This document shows, piece after piece, positions 1-5,703 of a DNA stretch of 5,703 nt. Both the position numbers and the translations under genes were made by a program. Under the pieces are notes generated by a model. It was not told the origin of the DNA and did not search any database. It saw only the letters and a program-made list of their open reading frames with translations. Origin of the DNA: Clostridioides sp. (lineage in GTDB: Bacteria > Bacillota > Clostridia > Peptostreptococcales > Peptostreptococcaceae); NCBI GenBank assembly GCA_031272305.1, contig JAISUA010000052.1, positions 1 through 5,703 on the forward strand, written 5' to 3'. The stretch's first letter is position 1; each line of letters begins with the position of its first letter.

Positions 1-2842
1 TTTTTCTTCTTCTTAATATAAATGGTTTTATAAGTTGCTTCAAATTAAGAAGATTGGTTTCCTTTTTGATATAGGTATTTTGAAATTTTTTATTACTATA
101 CAAATAATCTGGCATTATAAAATCAAATATAGACCAAAGCTCAATTAAATTATTTTCGATAGGTGTTCCTGTTAAAGCAAACCTTGATTTTGAATTAATT
201 GATTTAACAGCCTTTGTTATTTTAGCAGTAGGATTTTTGATATTTTGTGCTTCATCTATTATACAGTAATCGAAAAACATTTCTTCATACATATCTACAT
301 CATTTTTAAAAGTTCCATAAGTTGTAAGTACAACATCATAATTAGGTATTTCTTTAAATGCATGTTCTCTTTCTCGTTTTGTTCCATGAATTATCATTAT
401 TTTCAAATCAGGAGAAAATTTTTCAAATTCATTTTTCCAATTGTACAACACAGAAGAAGGAGTAATGATGAGACTTTTTGCATTATTTTTACTTGTAAGA
501 AAAGCAATTGTCTGTATTGTTTTTCCAAGACCCATTTCATCTGCAAGTATTCCACCAAAATTATAATTATCAATTACTTGGAACCAATTATAACCTTTTA
601 ATTGATAATCTCTAAGAGATACATTTAAATTTTCTGGAACAGAAAAGTTTATTTCACTTAAATTTTTAAATCCATTTGAAATATCATCTATTATATTTTT
701 TCCTTCTATAAAATCAAAATCTTTATCTTTGATGTAATCTTGAACATATATAGCCTTAGCATTAGGAATTCTGTAAGTTTTTTTGTTTTCTTCTACACCT
801 AAGTTGTCCAACAAATTAAGAAAATCTTGTGTTTCCTTGTCTTGTAAATCAATAAAATTTCCACTTTTAAGTTTATAGAATCGCTTATTTTCTCTAAACG
901 CAAAAATCACATCTGAAAGTTCTTTAGGATTCACATCATCTATATTAAAATCAAATTTGAAATAGTGACCTTTTTCATCTTTTTTAAAATTAGCGTGAAT
1001 GTGTTCGTGAGAGTATACTTTTCTATTTTTGAACTTACTAGAATAATATACAGTTCCTAAATCAAGAAGCTTATTGATGCCTATCTCAACAAAGTTAAAA
1101 AGGTCATCATCATTTCCAGAAAAAACAAAGCTATAAGTAACTTCTTTACAAATAACAGTTGAGTTTTCTGTAGAAGTTAAATTTCTCAATTCTTCATTCA
1201 AACTGTTTTCAGATTCTAAATTTTTAGTTGAGATGCTGTTATCAGAATCTTTGTTCAAACTAACACTTTCCTTGAAATCAACATCTATTATAGAAAGATT
1301 ATCTTTATATAGTATATTATTGTTAATTTTTTCAAATTTTTTATTTTTGTTAGCATTAGGACTTTCTACTTCATTAAATACAAGTTCTCTAAGAATGTCC
1401 TTAGTCGTATTCTCAGATTCAAAGTCCTGTAATATATAACTATTATTGTAAGCGTAATATATAAATTTTATATCGCAATAAATTTGATCTTTCAAAATAT
1501 CAAAATAAAATTCTGTTTTGAAATCACTTGTAATATTCTTTTTAATATTTTCATCTATATTTATATTCTCAACAACTGAATTCAGACTTGGAATCAGATA
1601 ATTAAAAACATCTTGGACTTGTTCTTTTTCAAAACTTATCTTAGAAATATCATCAAAAGGTTCAGCGTGCACTTCATAGATAGTATCCATTATTTTATTA
1701 AGACTCTCAGATTGTTTATTGTTAAGTAAATATATATTTTTATCAAATAAAATAATATCGTTCTTTTTTGATAAAAAAGTAGGTTTGAAATTAGACATAT
1801 CTAAATCTATTTTATCGTCATTTTTTTCAATCTTAAATATAACAGGTAACTGATTAAGTTTAATCTTAGGAGTAAAAACCGCATCGTTGAAAATAAACTC
1901 GAAATCTTTATTCGCACTTTCTAAAATTTTTAACAATTGTTTTAAAGAAGCATAATTTAATTGTAAATATTTTTTATCATTTGCATGCATATAATAACTT
2001 GACTTTGCATTTCCATAAGCTTCTATAAAATTGATAATATCATCATCAGCTACATCGAAATAATGTATTTTTGGATCAAAAGTGAAATTTGGCGTAAATG
2101 TAAGTTTTGTTCCATCAGAAATTGCACTTGCAAACTGTTTTATATTTCGAACAACGTATGTTTTTTTAGAAGACCCAATTTTAAACTCAGCAGATATATC
2201 TACAGTTTTAGGATATTTTTTTTCAAGTGGACTTTCAACATCTCTTCCTTCTAATATTTTGAAGAAAATACTTTCATAAAAGAAATCATCATACTCGTCA
2301 AAATCTTCTTCTTCCTTGAAATTAATTTTTACTTTTAGATTTAATTTTTCTGTATTGTTATTTTTAAAACTAGAGAGCAATCTATCTGAATCAAGAAAAT
2401 CTTCTTCATCTTCAGGAACAACAACTTCATCTAAGAATTTTTTTGCTTCAGGAGAATTTGGATCTAAAGCAGAAGTAATAAGATAACGAAAAATCAGAGG
2501 ATCTTCTTTTTCGTAGAATTCTAATTCTTCAGAGCCAGCTATTCCTGTAGCTACTAGATGCTTGCATAAATATATAGAATTAGAGCTACTATTATTTCTA
2601 AAGTCTGGACAAGAACAATAAGCACGAGAAATTTTGTGTTTGATTAAATCAAAGTCTATTGAACTAGCGTAAACTTCATTTGAGTAATCAGAATTTACCA
2701 TAGCTTTTACTGTTATACAACTTGAAGCTCCATCTACATCTATATCTTCTAGAAGACCATTTCTCAAATATTGTAAACCTTTTTGCCATTTAAGTTTTTT
2801 AGCGTGTTTCTTTATATTATCTATAAATTCTTTATAAATCAA
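1..2842 (-). CDS. SWIM zinc-finger SNF2-family DEAD/DEAH-box helicase, N-terminal ~947 codons (runs off the left edge)
   Basis: The minus-strand frame stays open from 2842 to base 1 with no stop or frameshift. An N-terminal SWIM zinc finger shows as C76-x-C78 and C93-x-H95 (around YCSCPDF and LCKHL). Residues ~100-730 match the poorly conserved SNF2-associated region of bacterial proteins (FKIG at 220-223 followed by a YVV-type strand); they include acidic runs near 140-200 and a Ser/Asn/Glu-rich stretch at ~528-567. The first RecA-like domain begins at LRDYQ (743-747) and carries Walker A DEMGLGKT (768-775, Lys774), motif Ia IITPSSVLYNW, Walker B DEAQ (863-866) and motif III LTGTP (890-894). 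The window ends just after IKPFILRRRK, the usual link to the second RecA-like domain, so roughly 250-300 residues are missing (inference from the family). Members are ATP-driven double-stranded-DNA translocases; the client of this subgroup is unknown. The start is taken as TTG 2842, with in-frame ATGs at 2863 and 2860 as alternatives. Confidence 0.96.
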   Translation of the reverse strand, partial: MIYKEFIDNIKKHAKKLKWQKGLQYLRNGLLEDIDVDGASSCITVKAMVNSDYSNEVYASSIDFDLIKHKISRAYCSCPDFRNNSSSNSIYLCKHLVATGIAGSEELEFYEKEDPLIFRYLITSALDPNSPEAKKFLDEVVVPEDEEDFLDSDRLLSSFKNNNTEKLNLKVKINFKEEEDFDEYDDFFYESIFFKILEGRDVESPLEKKYPKTVDISAEFKIGSSKKTYVVRNIKQFASAISDGTKLTFTPNFTFDPKIHYFDVADDDIINFIEAYGNAKSSYYMHANDKKYLQLNYASLKQLLKILESANKDFEFIFNDAVFTPKIKLNQLPVIFKIEKNDDKIDLDMSNFKPTFLSKKNDIILFDKNIYLLNNKQSESLNKIMDTIYEVHAEPFDDISKISFEKEQVQDVFNYLIPSLNSVVENINIDENIKKNITSDFKTEFYFDILKDQIYCDIKFIYYAYNNSYILQDFESENTTKDILRELVFNEVESPNANKNKKFEKINNNILYKDNLSIIDVDFKESVSLNKDSDNSISTKNLESENSLNEELRNLTSTENSTVICKEVTYSFVFSGNDDDLFNFVEIGINKLLDLGTVYYSSKFKNRKVYSHEHIHANFKKDEKGHYFKFDFNIDDVNPKELSDVIFAFRENKRFYKLKSGNFIDLQDKETQDFLNLLDNLGVEENKKTYRIPNAKAIYVQDYIKDKDFDFIEGKNIIDDISNGFKNLSEINFSVPENLNVSLRDYQLKGYNWFQVIDNYNFGGILADEMGLGKTIQTIAFLTSKNNAKSLIITPSSVLYNWKNEFEKFSPDLKIMIIHGTKREREHAFKEIPNYDVVLTTYGTFKNDVDMYEEMFFDYCIIDEAQNIKNPTAKITKAVKSINSKSRFALTGTPIENNLIELWSIFDFIMPDYLYSNKKFQNTYIKKETNLLNLKQLIKPFILRRRK

Positions 2843-2847
2843 TTTTT

Positions 2848-2855
2848 CACTTCCT
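2848..2855 (-). promoter_or_regulatory. Ribosome binding site that favours the TTG start of the helicase
   Basis: The minus-strand sequence AGGAAGTG lies five bases before TTG 2842. Two in-frame ATG codons (2863 and 2860) sit upstream of this site, but the bases before them (TTAATTATCCAA) contain no purine-rich Shine-Dalgarno match. If an ATG were the true start, this site would lie inside the gene and the protein would gain seven residues. The TTG is therefore preferred, though not proven. Confidence 0.6.
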
Positions 2856-2887
2856 AACATCATTTGGATAATTAATCATTAAACTAT

Positions 2888-2916
2888 ATTGTACTATATT
2901 TCAAGCTTTTTTTACA
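2888..2916 (-). promoter_or_regulatory. Candidate sigma-A promoter of the helicase gene
   Basis: On the minus strand a -10 box TACAAT (2893-2888) lies 17 bases after a weak -35 TGTAAA (2916-2911), placing the transcription start about 40 bases before the TTG codon. The -10 box matches consensus at five of six positions, the -35 at only three. A nearby TATAGT is an alternative -10. The region is so AT-rich that promoter-like hexamers arise by chance, so confidence is limited. Confidence 0.4.
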
Positions 2917-2943
2917 GTGATAAGAGAAATCTTTTATTAATTA

Positions 2944-2972
2944 TTGAAAATTTTTTTGGGAGATTTTAAAAT
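2944..2972 (+). promoter_or_regulatory. Probable sigma-A promoter of the patatin gene
   Basis: TTGAAA (2944-2949) and TAAAAT (2967-2972) are separated by exactly 17 bases, and each differs from consensus at one position. This is the best promoter match in the intergenic region. Transcription would start near 2979, giving a leader of about 130 bases that contains the 35-bp tandem repeat. The promoter faces away from the helicase promoter, so the two -35 sides lie about 28 bp apart and could share regulatory protein binding (inference). Confidence 0.55.
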
Positions 2973-3000
2973 AAATATGTTTGCAAAAAAGATTTGTTTA

Positions 3001-3070
3001 TTAGAATAAATCATATTCAAAATAAATAATATAAATTAGAATAAATCGTATTCAAAATAAATAATATAGA
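3001..3070 (+). repeat. 35-bp tandem duplication (two copies) in the patatin leader, each with a GAATA-N5-TATTC dyad
   Basis: Copy one is 3001-3035 and copy two is 3036-3070. They are identical except at 3013/3048 (A/G) and 3034/3069 (A/G), so 33 of 35 bases match. Each copy contains an inverted repeat, GAATA and TATTC around a five-base spacer (3004-3018 and 3039-3053). A looser GAATTATTC occurs at 3076-3084, close to the next expected register. The repeats lie between the likely promoter and the ribosome binding site, so they may be paired operator sites, leader RNA structure, or a simple slippage duplication. Confidence 0.9.
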
Positions 3071-3106
3071 TTATGGAATTATTCATTTTTAGAGGGGGGA
3101 AGTATT

Positions 3107-4009
3107 ATGAAAAGAAGAAGATTCAATATAATTACTCTTGATGGCGGTGGCATCACAGGTTGTTTCAGTGTAGGAATTTTAGATAAGATAATAAAAAGGA
3201 CAAAAGACCTTATAAATAGAACAAATTTATTGGCAGGAACGTCGACAGGAAGTTTGATAGGGTTGGCACTTGCTTATAATTTGGATATTTCTCAAATCAA
3301 AAAATTATATTCAAAGGAAGTTATGAGTCAAATATTTTCTGACAAACATCAAGATATAACTAGACCTAAATACAATAACAACAAATTATATGAAAAATTA
3401 AGCGAAATTTTTCCAAAAGATTTAACACTAGAAGATCTTGATAAATACGTTATAATTCCTTCTATATATCTTGGCGACGACAAAAGTAGTTGGAAACCAA
3501 TATTTTATAATAATTTACCAAATTCATCTACTTCACAGTCCAAAGTAATAGACGTTGCCATGCAAAGTTGTGCTACACCAGTTTATTTTCCAAGTTACAA
3601 TGGTCATGTAGATGGTAGCCTTATTGCGAATGATCCAAGTATAGCTGCTATTACATATGTATACGATAGCAATCTTGGAGTAAACTTTTCTGACATCAAT
3701 TTATTATCAATTGGAACAGGAGTGTCTGTTGATAGAATCAAAGGAAACACAGAGGATTGGGGTGCACTTGAGTGGTCAGTAAGTATTGAAGAATCAATTG
3801 TGCCAATTATCTCACTTATATTTGAAACAACTTCAATGGCTAGTCAAGATTATTCGCAGAAGATTTTAAAAGATAGGTTTTTTAGAATAAGTACAAAATA
3901 TGAGAAAGATATAGATATTGATGATTTCGATCAGGTAGATTATTTGTATTCTGTAGCTGATAATTATAATATAGAAGAAGCAATGAATTGGATAAATAGC
4001 AAGTGGTAG
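3107..4009 (+). CDS. Patatin-like phospholipase (acyl hydrolase)
   Basis: This is a complete 300-residue protein. It carries the patatin signature: glycine-rich oxyanion-hole loop DGGGITG (12-18), nucleophile elbow GTSTG with Ser46 (44-48), the ATPVYFPSY block (156-164) and the catalytic Asp169 in VDGS, followed by LIANDPSIAA as in plant-patatin and CapV-like members. LSIGTG (200-205) is a further conserved strand. Family enzymes use a Ser/Asp dyad to cleave acyl esters of phospholipids or other lipids. No signal peptide or membrane helix is seen, so it is probably cytoplasmic, acting at the inner membrane face. The ATG is backed by a very G-rich ribosome binding site (AGAGGGGGGA, 3091-3100). 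The usual Arg/Lys of GGGxRG is Thr17 here. It is transcribed alone, divergent from the helicase and convergent with the kinase. The substrate and any activating ligand cannot be told from sequence; a defence effector or a housekeeping lipase are both possible. Confidence 0.93.
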   Translation: MKRRRFNIITLDGGGITGCFSVGILDKIIKRTKDLINRTNLLAGTSTGSLIGLALAYNLDISQIKKLYSKEVMSQIFSDKHQDITRPKYNNNKLYEKLSEIFPKDLTLEDLDKYVIIPSIYLGDDKSSWKPIFYNNLPNSSTSQSKVIDVAMQSCATPVYFPSYNGHVDGSLIANDPSIAAITYVYDSNLGVNFSDINLLSIGTGVSVDRIKGNTEDWGALEWSVSIEESIVPIISLIFETTSMASQDYSQKILKDRFFRISTKYEKDIDIDDFDQVDYLYSVADNYNIEEAMNWINSKW

Positions 4010-4014
4010 AATAT

Positions 4015-4047
4015 TTTTAGTCCTAATCTATGAAGATTAGGACGTTT
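4015..4047 (-). other. In-frame partial copy of the kinase G2-box coding segment, overlapping the terminator
   Basis: Read on the minus strand directly after the kinase TAA and in the same frame, these 11 codons give KRPNLHRLGLK. The kinase's own ATP-lid segment, residues 425-435 (4147-4179), reads KHPNLHGLGLK. Nine of 11 residues and 29 of 33 bases agree, at an offset of 132 bp (44 codons). Weaker similarity continues on both sides, with one base missing on the patatin side. It may be a relic of a partial duplication of the kinase 3' end that has become a terminator, or a chance or convergent resemblance. No independent gene is proposed. Confidence 0.6.
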
Positions 4048-4050
4048 TTA
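4020..4050 (+). terminator. Intrinsic terminator of the patatin gene
   Basis: A perfect 10-bp stem (GTCCTAATCT 4020-4029 with AGATTAGGAC 4034-4043) closes on the loop ATGA and is followed by GTTTTTATT. It begins 11 bases after the patatin stop codon. On the opposite strand the stem is followed by an A-rich run, not a T run, so it should act mainly on plus-strand transcription; no comparable terminator is visible for the convergent kinase gene. Its tail overlaps the kinase stop codon (4048-4050). Confidence 0.88.
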
Positions 4051-5451
4051 TTCTTTCAAAGGGATGATTATTGATATATTAAAAATGTGATCTTTATAAA
4101 AAATTCTCATGTCGCCTCCATATTTCGAAACAGAGTTGCCTATATTTTTTAATCCTAAGCCATGAAGATTAGGATGTTTTTTGTCTGTGATAATATTTTC
4201 CCATCTCTTTATAATAGGATTTACCTTAGAATTTGTACAGCTTATTCTCAAGATTCCTTTTATAATCATAATATCGAATTTGACGAATTTTTCTTTGTTA
4301 TTTTTTATTTTATTGCAAGCTTCGAAAGCATTGTCAAATATATTTGAAAAAATATTACAAAGATCTATATCGTCAAAAGAATCGTAATTGCATTTTTGAA
4401 TCGAAAACATAAACTGTATGTTTTTATCATCAAATAGTTTTTTATTTTCATAGAGTATTGTATCTAATATATAGCTTCCTGTGTCAAATTCAATATATAT
4501 AGAATCAAGTTTATTGATCAAATTGTCTAAATATAAAATATTTTTGTTTTCTATATCATTGTTTTGAGATATTTCCTTCGAAGAGTAAGTCTTTTTTATC
4601 AAAATAAGGTGATTTTTCATATTGTGATGCATATGTCTAGTTTCAGAATTAGAATCCACTAAATTAGAATAATAATCATAATGTTCTTGCATTTTGTTTT
4701 CTAATAAGTGATTTTTAGAAATAACTTTGTAAAATTTAAATAGAAAATACGAAACAATAAAATAAAAAACGCAAAACAGAAGAATAAATAATATAATAAG
4801 AAAATTATCTACTTGTGTTATGTAGTCATTATTAAATACAAATTTAAACATAATAAAAATAATAAATAGACTTGTTATTAAAAACAATAGAAACATATAA
4901 GAATATTTTTTATTTATATTTAATTTATCAAAAAAATTCAAAGAAGTAGACTTCTTCAACTTTTTAAATATTAAAATAAAAACAAGTAATATAATATATT
5001 TGACGAAACAAGCGTATATAAAATGATGATTATTTTCGAATGTTGACAGCATACTTTCTAGTGGGAAAATCATATTAACTATATTAAGACTCAAAAAATC
5101 ACATATGGATAATACAATAAAGAACATAGTTGTCAAAATCAATGAATAGAGATAATTTTTATTGTAATTCATATTACTTTTACTGCAATTTATATTGTTT
5201 TCATTGTGATTTATATGACAAAATAAAAAACTAACTATAAATGATATAGGTATTTTTAATTCTAGTTTTAAGTCATAAAAATTCATCAAAATAATAATCA
5301 AAACACTGCATATTATAGATAAATTTCTTTGAAGAGGATTTCTTCTTGGATGAGAAAAACAATCTATGATAGTTATAAATAGATAAAATTCAAGAGTAGT
5401 AGATAGTAAAAAAAACAAAATCCATAAAAAATCTGTATTAATAATTGTCAA
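4048..5451 (-). CDS. AgrC-type membrane sensor histidine kinase (GHKL ATPase domain)
   Basis: The 467-residue protein has an N-terminal half with about seven hydrophobic segments (roughly 8-30, 43-59, 66-79, 100-128, 143-162, 184-206, 214-241), a short linker helix, and a C-terminal kinase core. The H box is MHHNMKNHL, with His276 the likely phosphoacceptor. The N box is SNIFDNAFEA (Asn370, Asp373, Asn374, Glu378), and the ATP-lid G2 box is HGLGLKN (430-436). This layout is that of peptide-sensing AgrC/GHKL_5 kinases, which pass phosphate to LytTR-type response regulators. The H box has His and Asn where RHD is commonest. No regulator, agrB or agrD is in the window, so the signal and partner are unknown. 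The start is TTG 5451, two bases after AAAGAGGTG, a tight spacing. A 21-bp triplication lies between membrane segments 3 and 4. The gene converges on patatin and its stop overlaps the patatin terminator. Confidence 0.92.
   Translation of the reverse strand: MTIINTDFLWILFFLLSTTLEFYLFITIIDCFSHPRRNPLQRNLSIICSVLIIILMNFYDLKLELKIPISFIVSFLFCHINHNENNINCSKSNMNYNKNYLYSLILTTMFFIVLSICDFLSLNIVNMIFPLESMLSTFENNHHFIYACFVKYIILLVFILIFKKLKKSTSLNFFDKLNINKKYSYMFLLFLITSLFIIFIMFKFVFNNDYITQVDNFLIILFILLFCVFYFIVSYFLFKFYKVISKNHLLENKMQEHYDYYSNLVDSNSETRHMHHNMKNHLILIKKTYSSKEISQNNDIENKNILYLDNLINKLDSIYIEFDTGSYILDTILYENKKLFDDKNIQFMFSIQKCNYDSFDDIDLCNIFSNIFDNAFEACNKIKNNKEKFVKFDIMIIKGILRISCTNSKVNPIIKRWENIITDKKHPNLHGLGLKNIGNSVSKYGGDMRIFYKDHIFNISIIIPLKE
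4152..4182 (+). other. Hairpin plus T-run inside the kinase gene, antisense to it (possible back-up terminator)
   Basis: On the plus strand ATCCTAA (4152-4158) pairs with TTAGGAT (4169-4175). One more C-G pair is possible inside an interrupted loop, and the structure is followed by GTTTTTT. It resembles a weaker version of the terminator at 4020-4050. Its bases are fixed largely by the kinase G2-box codons, so it may be accidental, but it is placed to stop patatin transcripts that read through the first terminator. Confidence 0.35.
5155..5217 (-). repeat. 21-bp imperfect triplication in the kinase gene encoding a seven-residue Asn-rich repeat
   Basis: Units lie at 5217-5197, 5196-5176 and 5175-5155. 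They encode HINHNEN, NINCSKS and NMNYNKN (residues 79-99), in the loop between the third and fourth hydrophobic segments. Units two and three agree at 17 of 21 bases, units one and three at 16 of 21. The unit length keeps the reading frame, so copy-number change would lengthen or shorten the loop by seven residues without breaking the gene. Confidence 0.75.
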
Positions 5452-5453
5452 AA

Positions 5454-5462
5454 CACCTCTTT
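5454..5462 (-). promoter_or_regulatory. Ribosome binding site setting the TTG start of the kinase
   Basis: AAAGAGGTG on the minus strand matches the ideal AAGGAGGTG at eight of nine positions. Only two bases (TT) separate it from TTG 5451, or four bases from the GAGG core, which is short. No in-frame ATG lies nearby upstream, and the first hydrophobic segment starts about eight residues after this TTG, so it is the best start. Confidence 0.6.
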
Positions 5463-5475
5463 CTTAAAATTGTTG

Positions 5476-5504
5476 AATATACTTTGTTTTAGAAAAGTAT
5501 GCAA
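5476..5504 (-). promoter_or_regulatory. Candidate sigma-A promoter of the kinase gene
   Basis: On the minus strand TTGCAT (5504-5499) and TATATT (5481-5476) are 17 bases apart. The -10 differs from consensus at one position; the -35 keeps the TTG core only. Transcription would start about 20 bases before the TTG codon, giving a short leader just long enough for the ribosome binding site. The AT richness of the region lowers confidence. Confidence 0.45.
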
Positions 5505-5529
5505 AATTCAAAACTAGAATTTTTATTTA

Positions 5530-5547
5530 TATGATAACATAATCATA
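5530..5547. promoter_or_regulatory. Dyad TATGAT-N6-ATCATA upstream of the kinase promoter
   Basis: This is a perfect six-base inverted repeat with a six-base spacer, centred about 35 bp upstream of the candidate kinase -35 box. The position would suit an activator or repressor site. It matches no operator consensus I can name with confidence, and short AT-rich dyads are common in such DNA. Confidence 0.3.
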
Positions 5548-5668
5548 AAAAATTTGATAGTAATATTTTGTGATTTTTCCACTTTAAAATTAACATTTAA
5601 AATAATTTTCAAAACTAATTCAAAAAATACTTTTTCTACAACATTTTAACCTTTTTCTGCCAAAGGAG

Positions 5669-5696
5669 TTGTTTTTTTTTCTAGAAATATTATAAT
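5669..5696 (+). promoter_or_regulatory. Candidate promoter firing out of the right edge
   Basis: A perfect -10 hexamer TATAAT (5691-5696) lies 16 bases after TTGTTT (5669-5674). If real, it would drive a plus-strand gene starting beyond the window, divergent from the kinase. The -35 has only the TTG core, and part of the spacer is a T-run. Confidence 0.35.
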
Positions 5697-5703
5697 GTAG
5701 TTA

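Noticed and set aside
245..601. 118-residue plus-strand open frame
   Set aside because: It lies antisense to the conserved helicase motifs (Walker A, DEAQ) and its translation is a low-complexity Phe/Ile/Ser/Tyr-rich shadow with no ribosome binding site.
1233..2279. Short plus-strand open frames at 1233-1439, 2063-2254 and 2082-2279
   Set aside because: All are antisense shadows of the helicase gene, mutually overlapping or low in complexity, with no recognisable domain.
2977..3009. Ten-codon plus-strand frame MFAKKICLLE in the patatin leader
   Set aside because: Its ATG falls at or before the predicted transcription start and has no ribosome site at normal spacing (GGGAG is 14 bases away).
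3001..3070. CRISPR array or iteron origin
   Set aside because: Only two directly abutting copies with no spacers, no cas or replication-initiator gene, and a location in a gene leader.
4162..4387. Two short plus-strand open frames antisense to the kinase
   Set aside because: They overlap each other and lie opposite the conserved kinase N-box and G2-box codons.
5619..5645. Tiny minus-strand leader frame MCRKSIF with AAAGG five bases upstream
   Set aside because: Only seven codons, with no regulatory feature such as codon runs or an attenuator hairpin; too short to support.
5650..5680. Plus-strand hairpin CCTTT/AAAGG followed by nine Ts
   Set aside because: The stem is only five bp with a seven-base loop, the T-run is set off by five bases, and there is no plus-strand gene upstream to terminate. 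The T-run fits better as part of the outward promoter spacer.

Overview
The window is very AT-rich DNA, with heavy use of ATA, AGA and TTA codons, purine-rich Shine-Dalgarno sites, TTG start codons and an AgrC-type sensor kinase. This points to a low-GC Firmicute; an anaerobic coccus of the Finegoldia/Peptoniphilus kind would fit, but the species is an inference. No mobile-element genes, tRNA, rRNA or CRISPR array were found.

Layout. Positions 1-2842 (minus strand) are the N-terminal ~947 codons of a large SWIM/SNF2-family helicase that runs off the left edge before its second RecA-like domain. A 240-bp divergent intergenic region (2864-3106) holds a probable promoter in each direction and a 35-bp tandem duplication in the leader of the next gene. 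Positions 3107-4009 (plus) encode a complete 300-residue patatin-like phospholipase. It is followed at once by a strong intrinsic terminator (4020-4050) and then, convergently, by a 467-residue membrane-bound GHKL sensor histidine kinase of the AgrC type (4048-5451, minus). The last ~250 bp (5452-5703) hold the kinase promoter, a small dyad, and an outward-facing promoter candidate at the right edge; no gene is visible there.

How the genes might work together. The helicase and patatin are divergent and could share control through the intergenic region. SNF2-type ATPases and patatin lipases both occur in antiphage systems, but both also occur as ordinary chromosomal genes, and no nucleotide cyclase, CapV partner gene, nuclease or methylase is in view, so a defence role is only a hypothesis. 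The kinase has no response regulator or agrB/agrD gene in the window.

The most unusual signal is at the patatin/kinase junction. Read on the minus strand, the patatin terminator is an in-frame copy (29 of 33 bases) of the kinase's own ATP-lid (G2-box) coding segment, lying directly after the kinase stop codon. All four substitutions improve the hairpin. Two further local repeats stand out: the 35-bp duplication before patatin and a 21-bp triplication in the kinase that encodes a seven-residue Asn-rich repeat.
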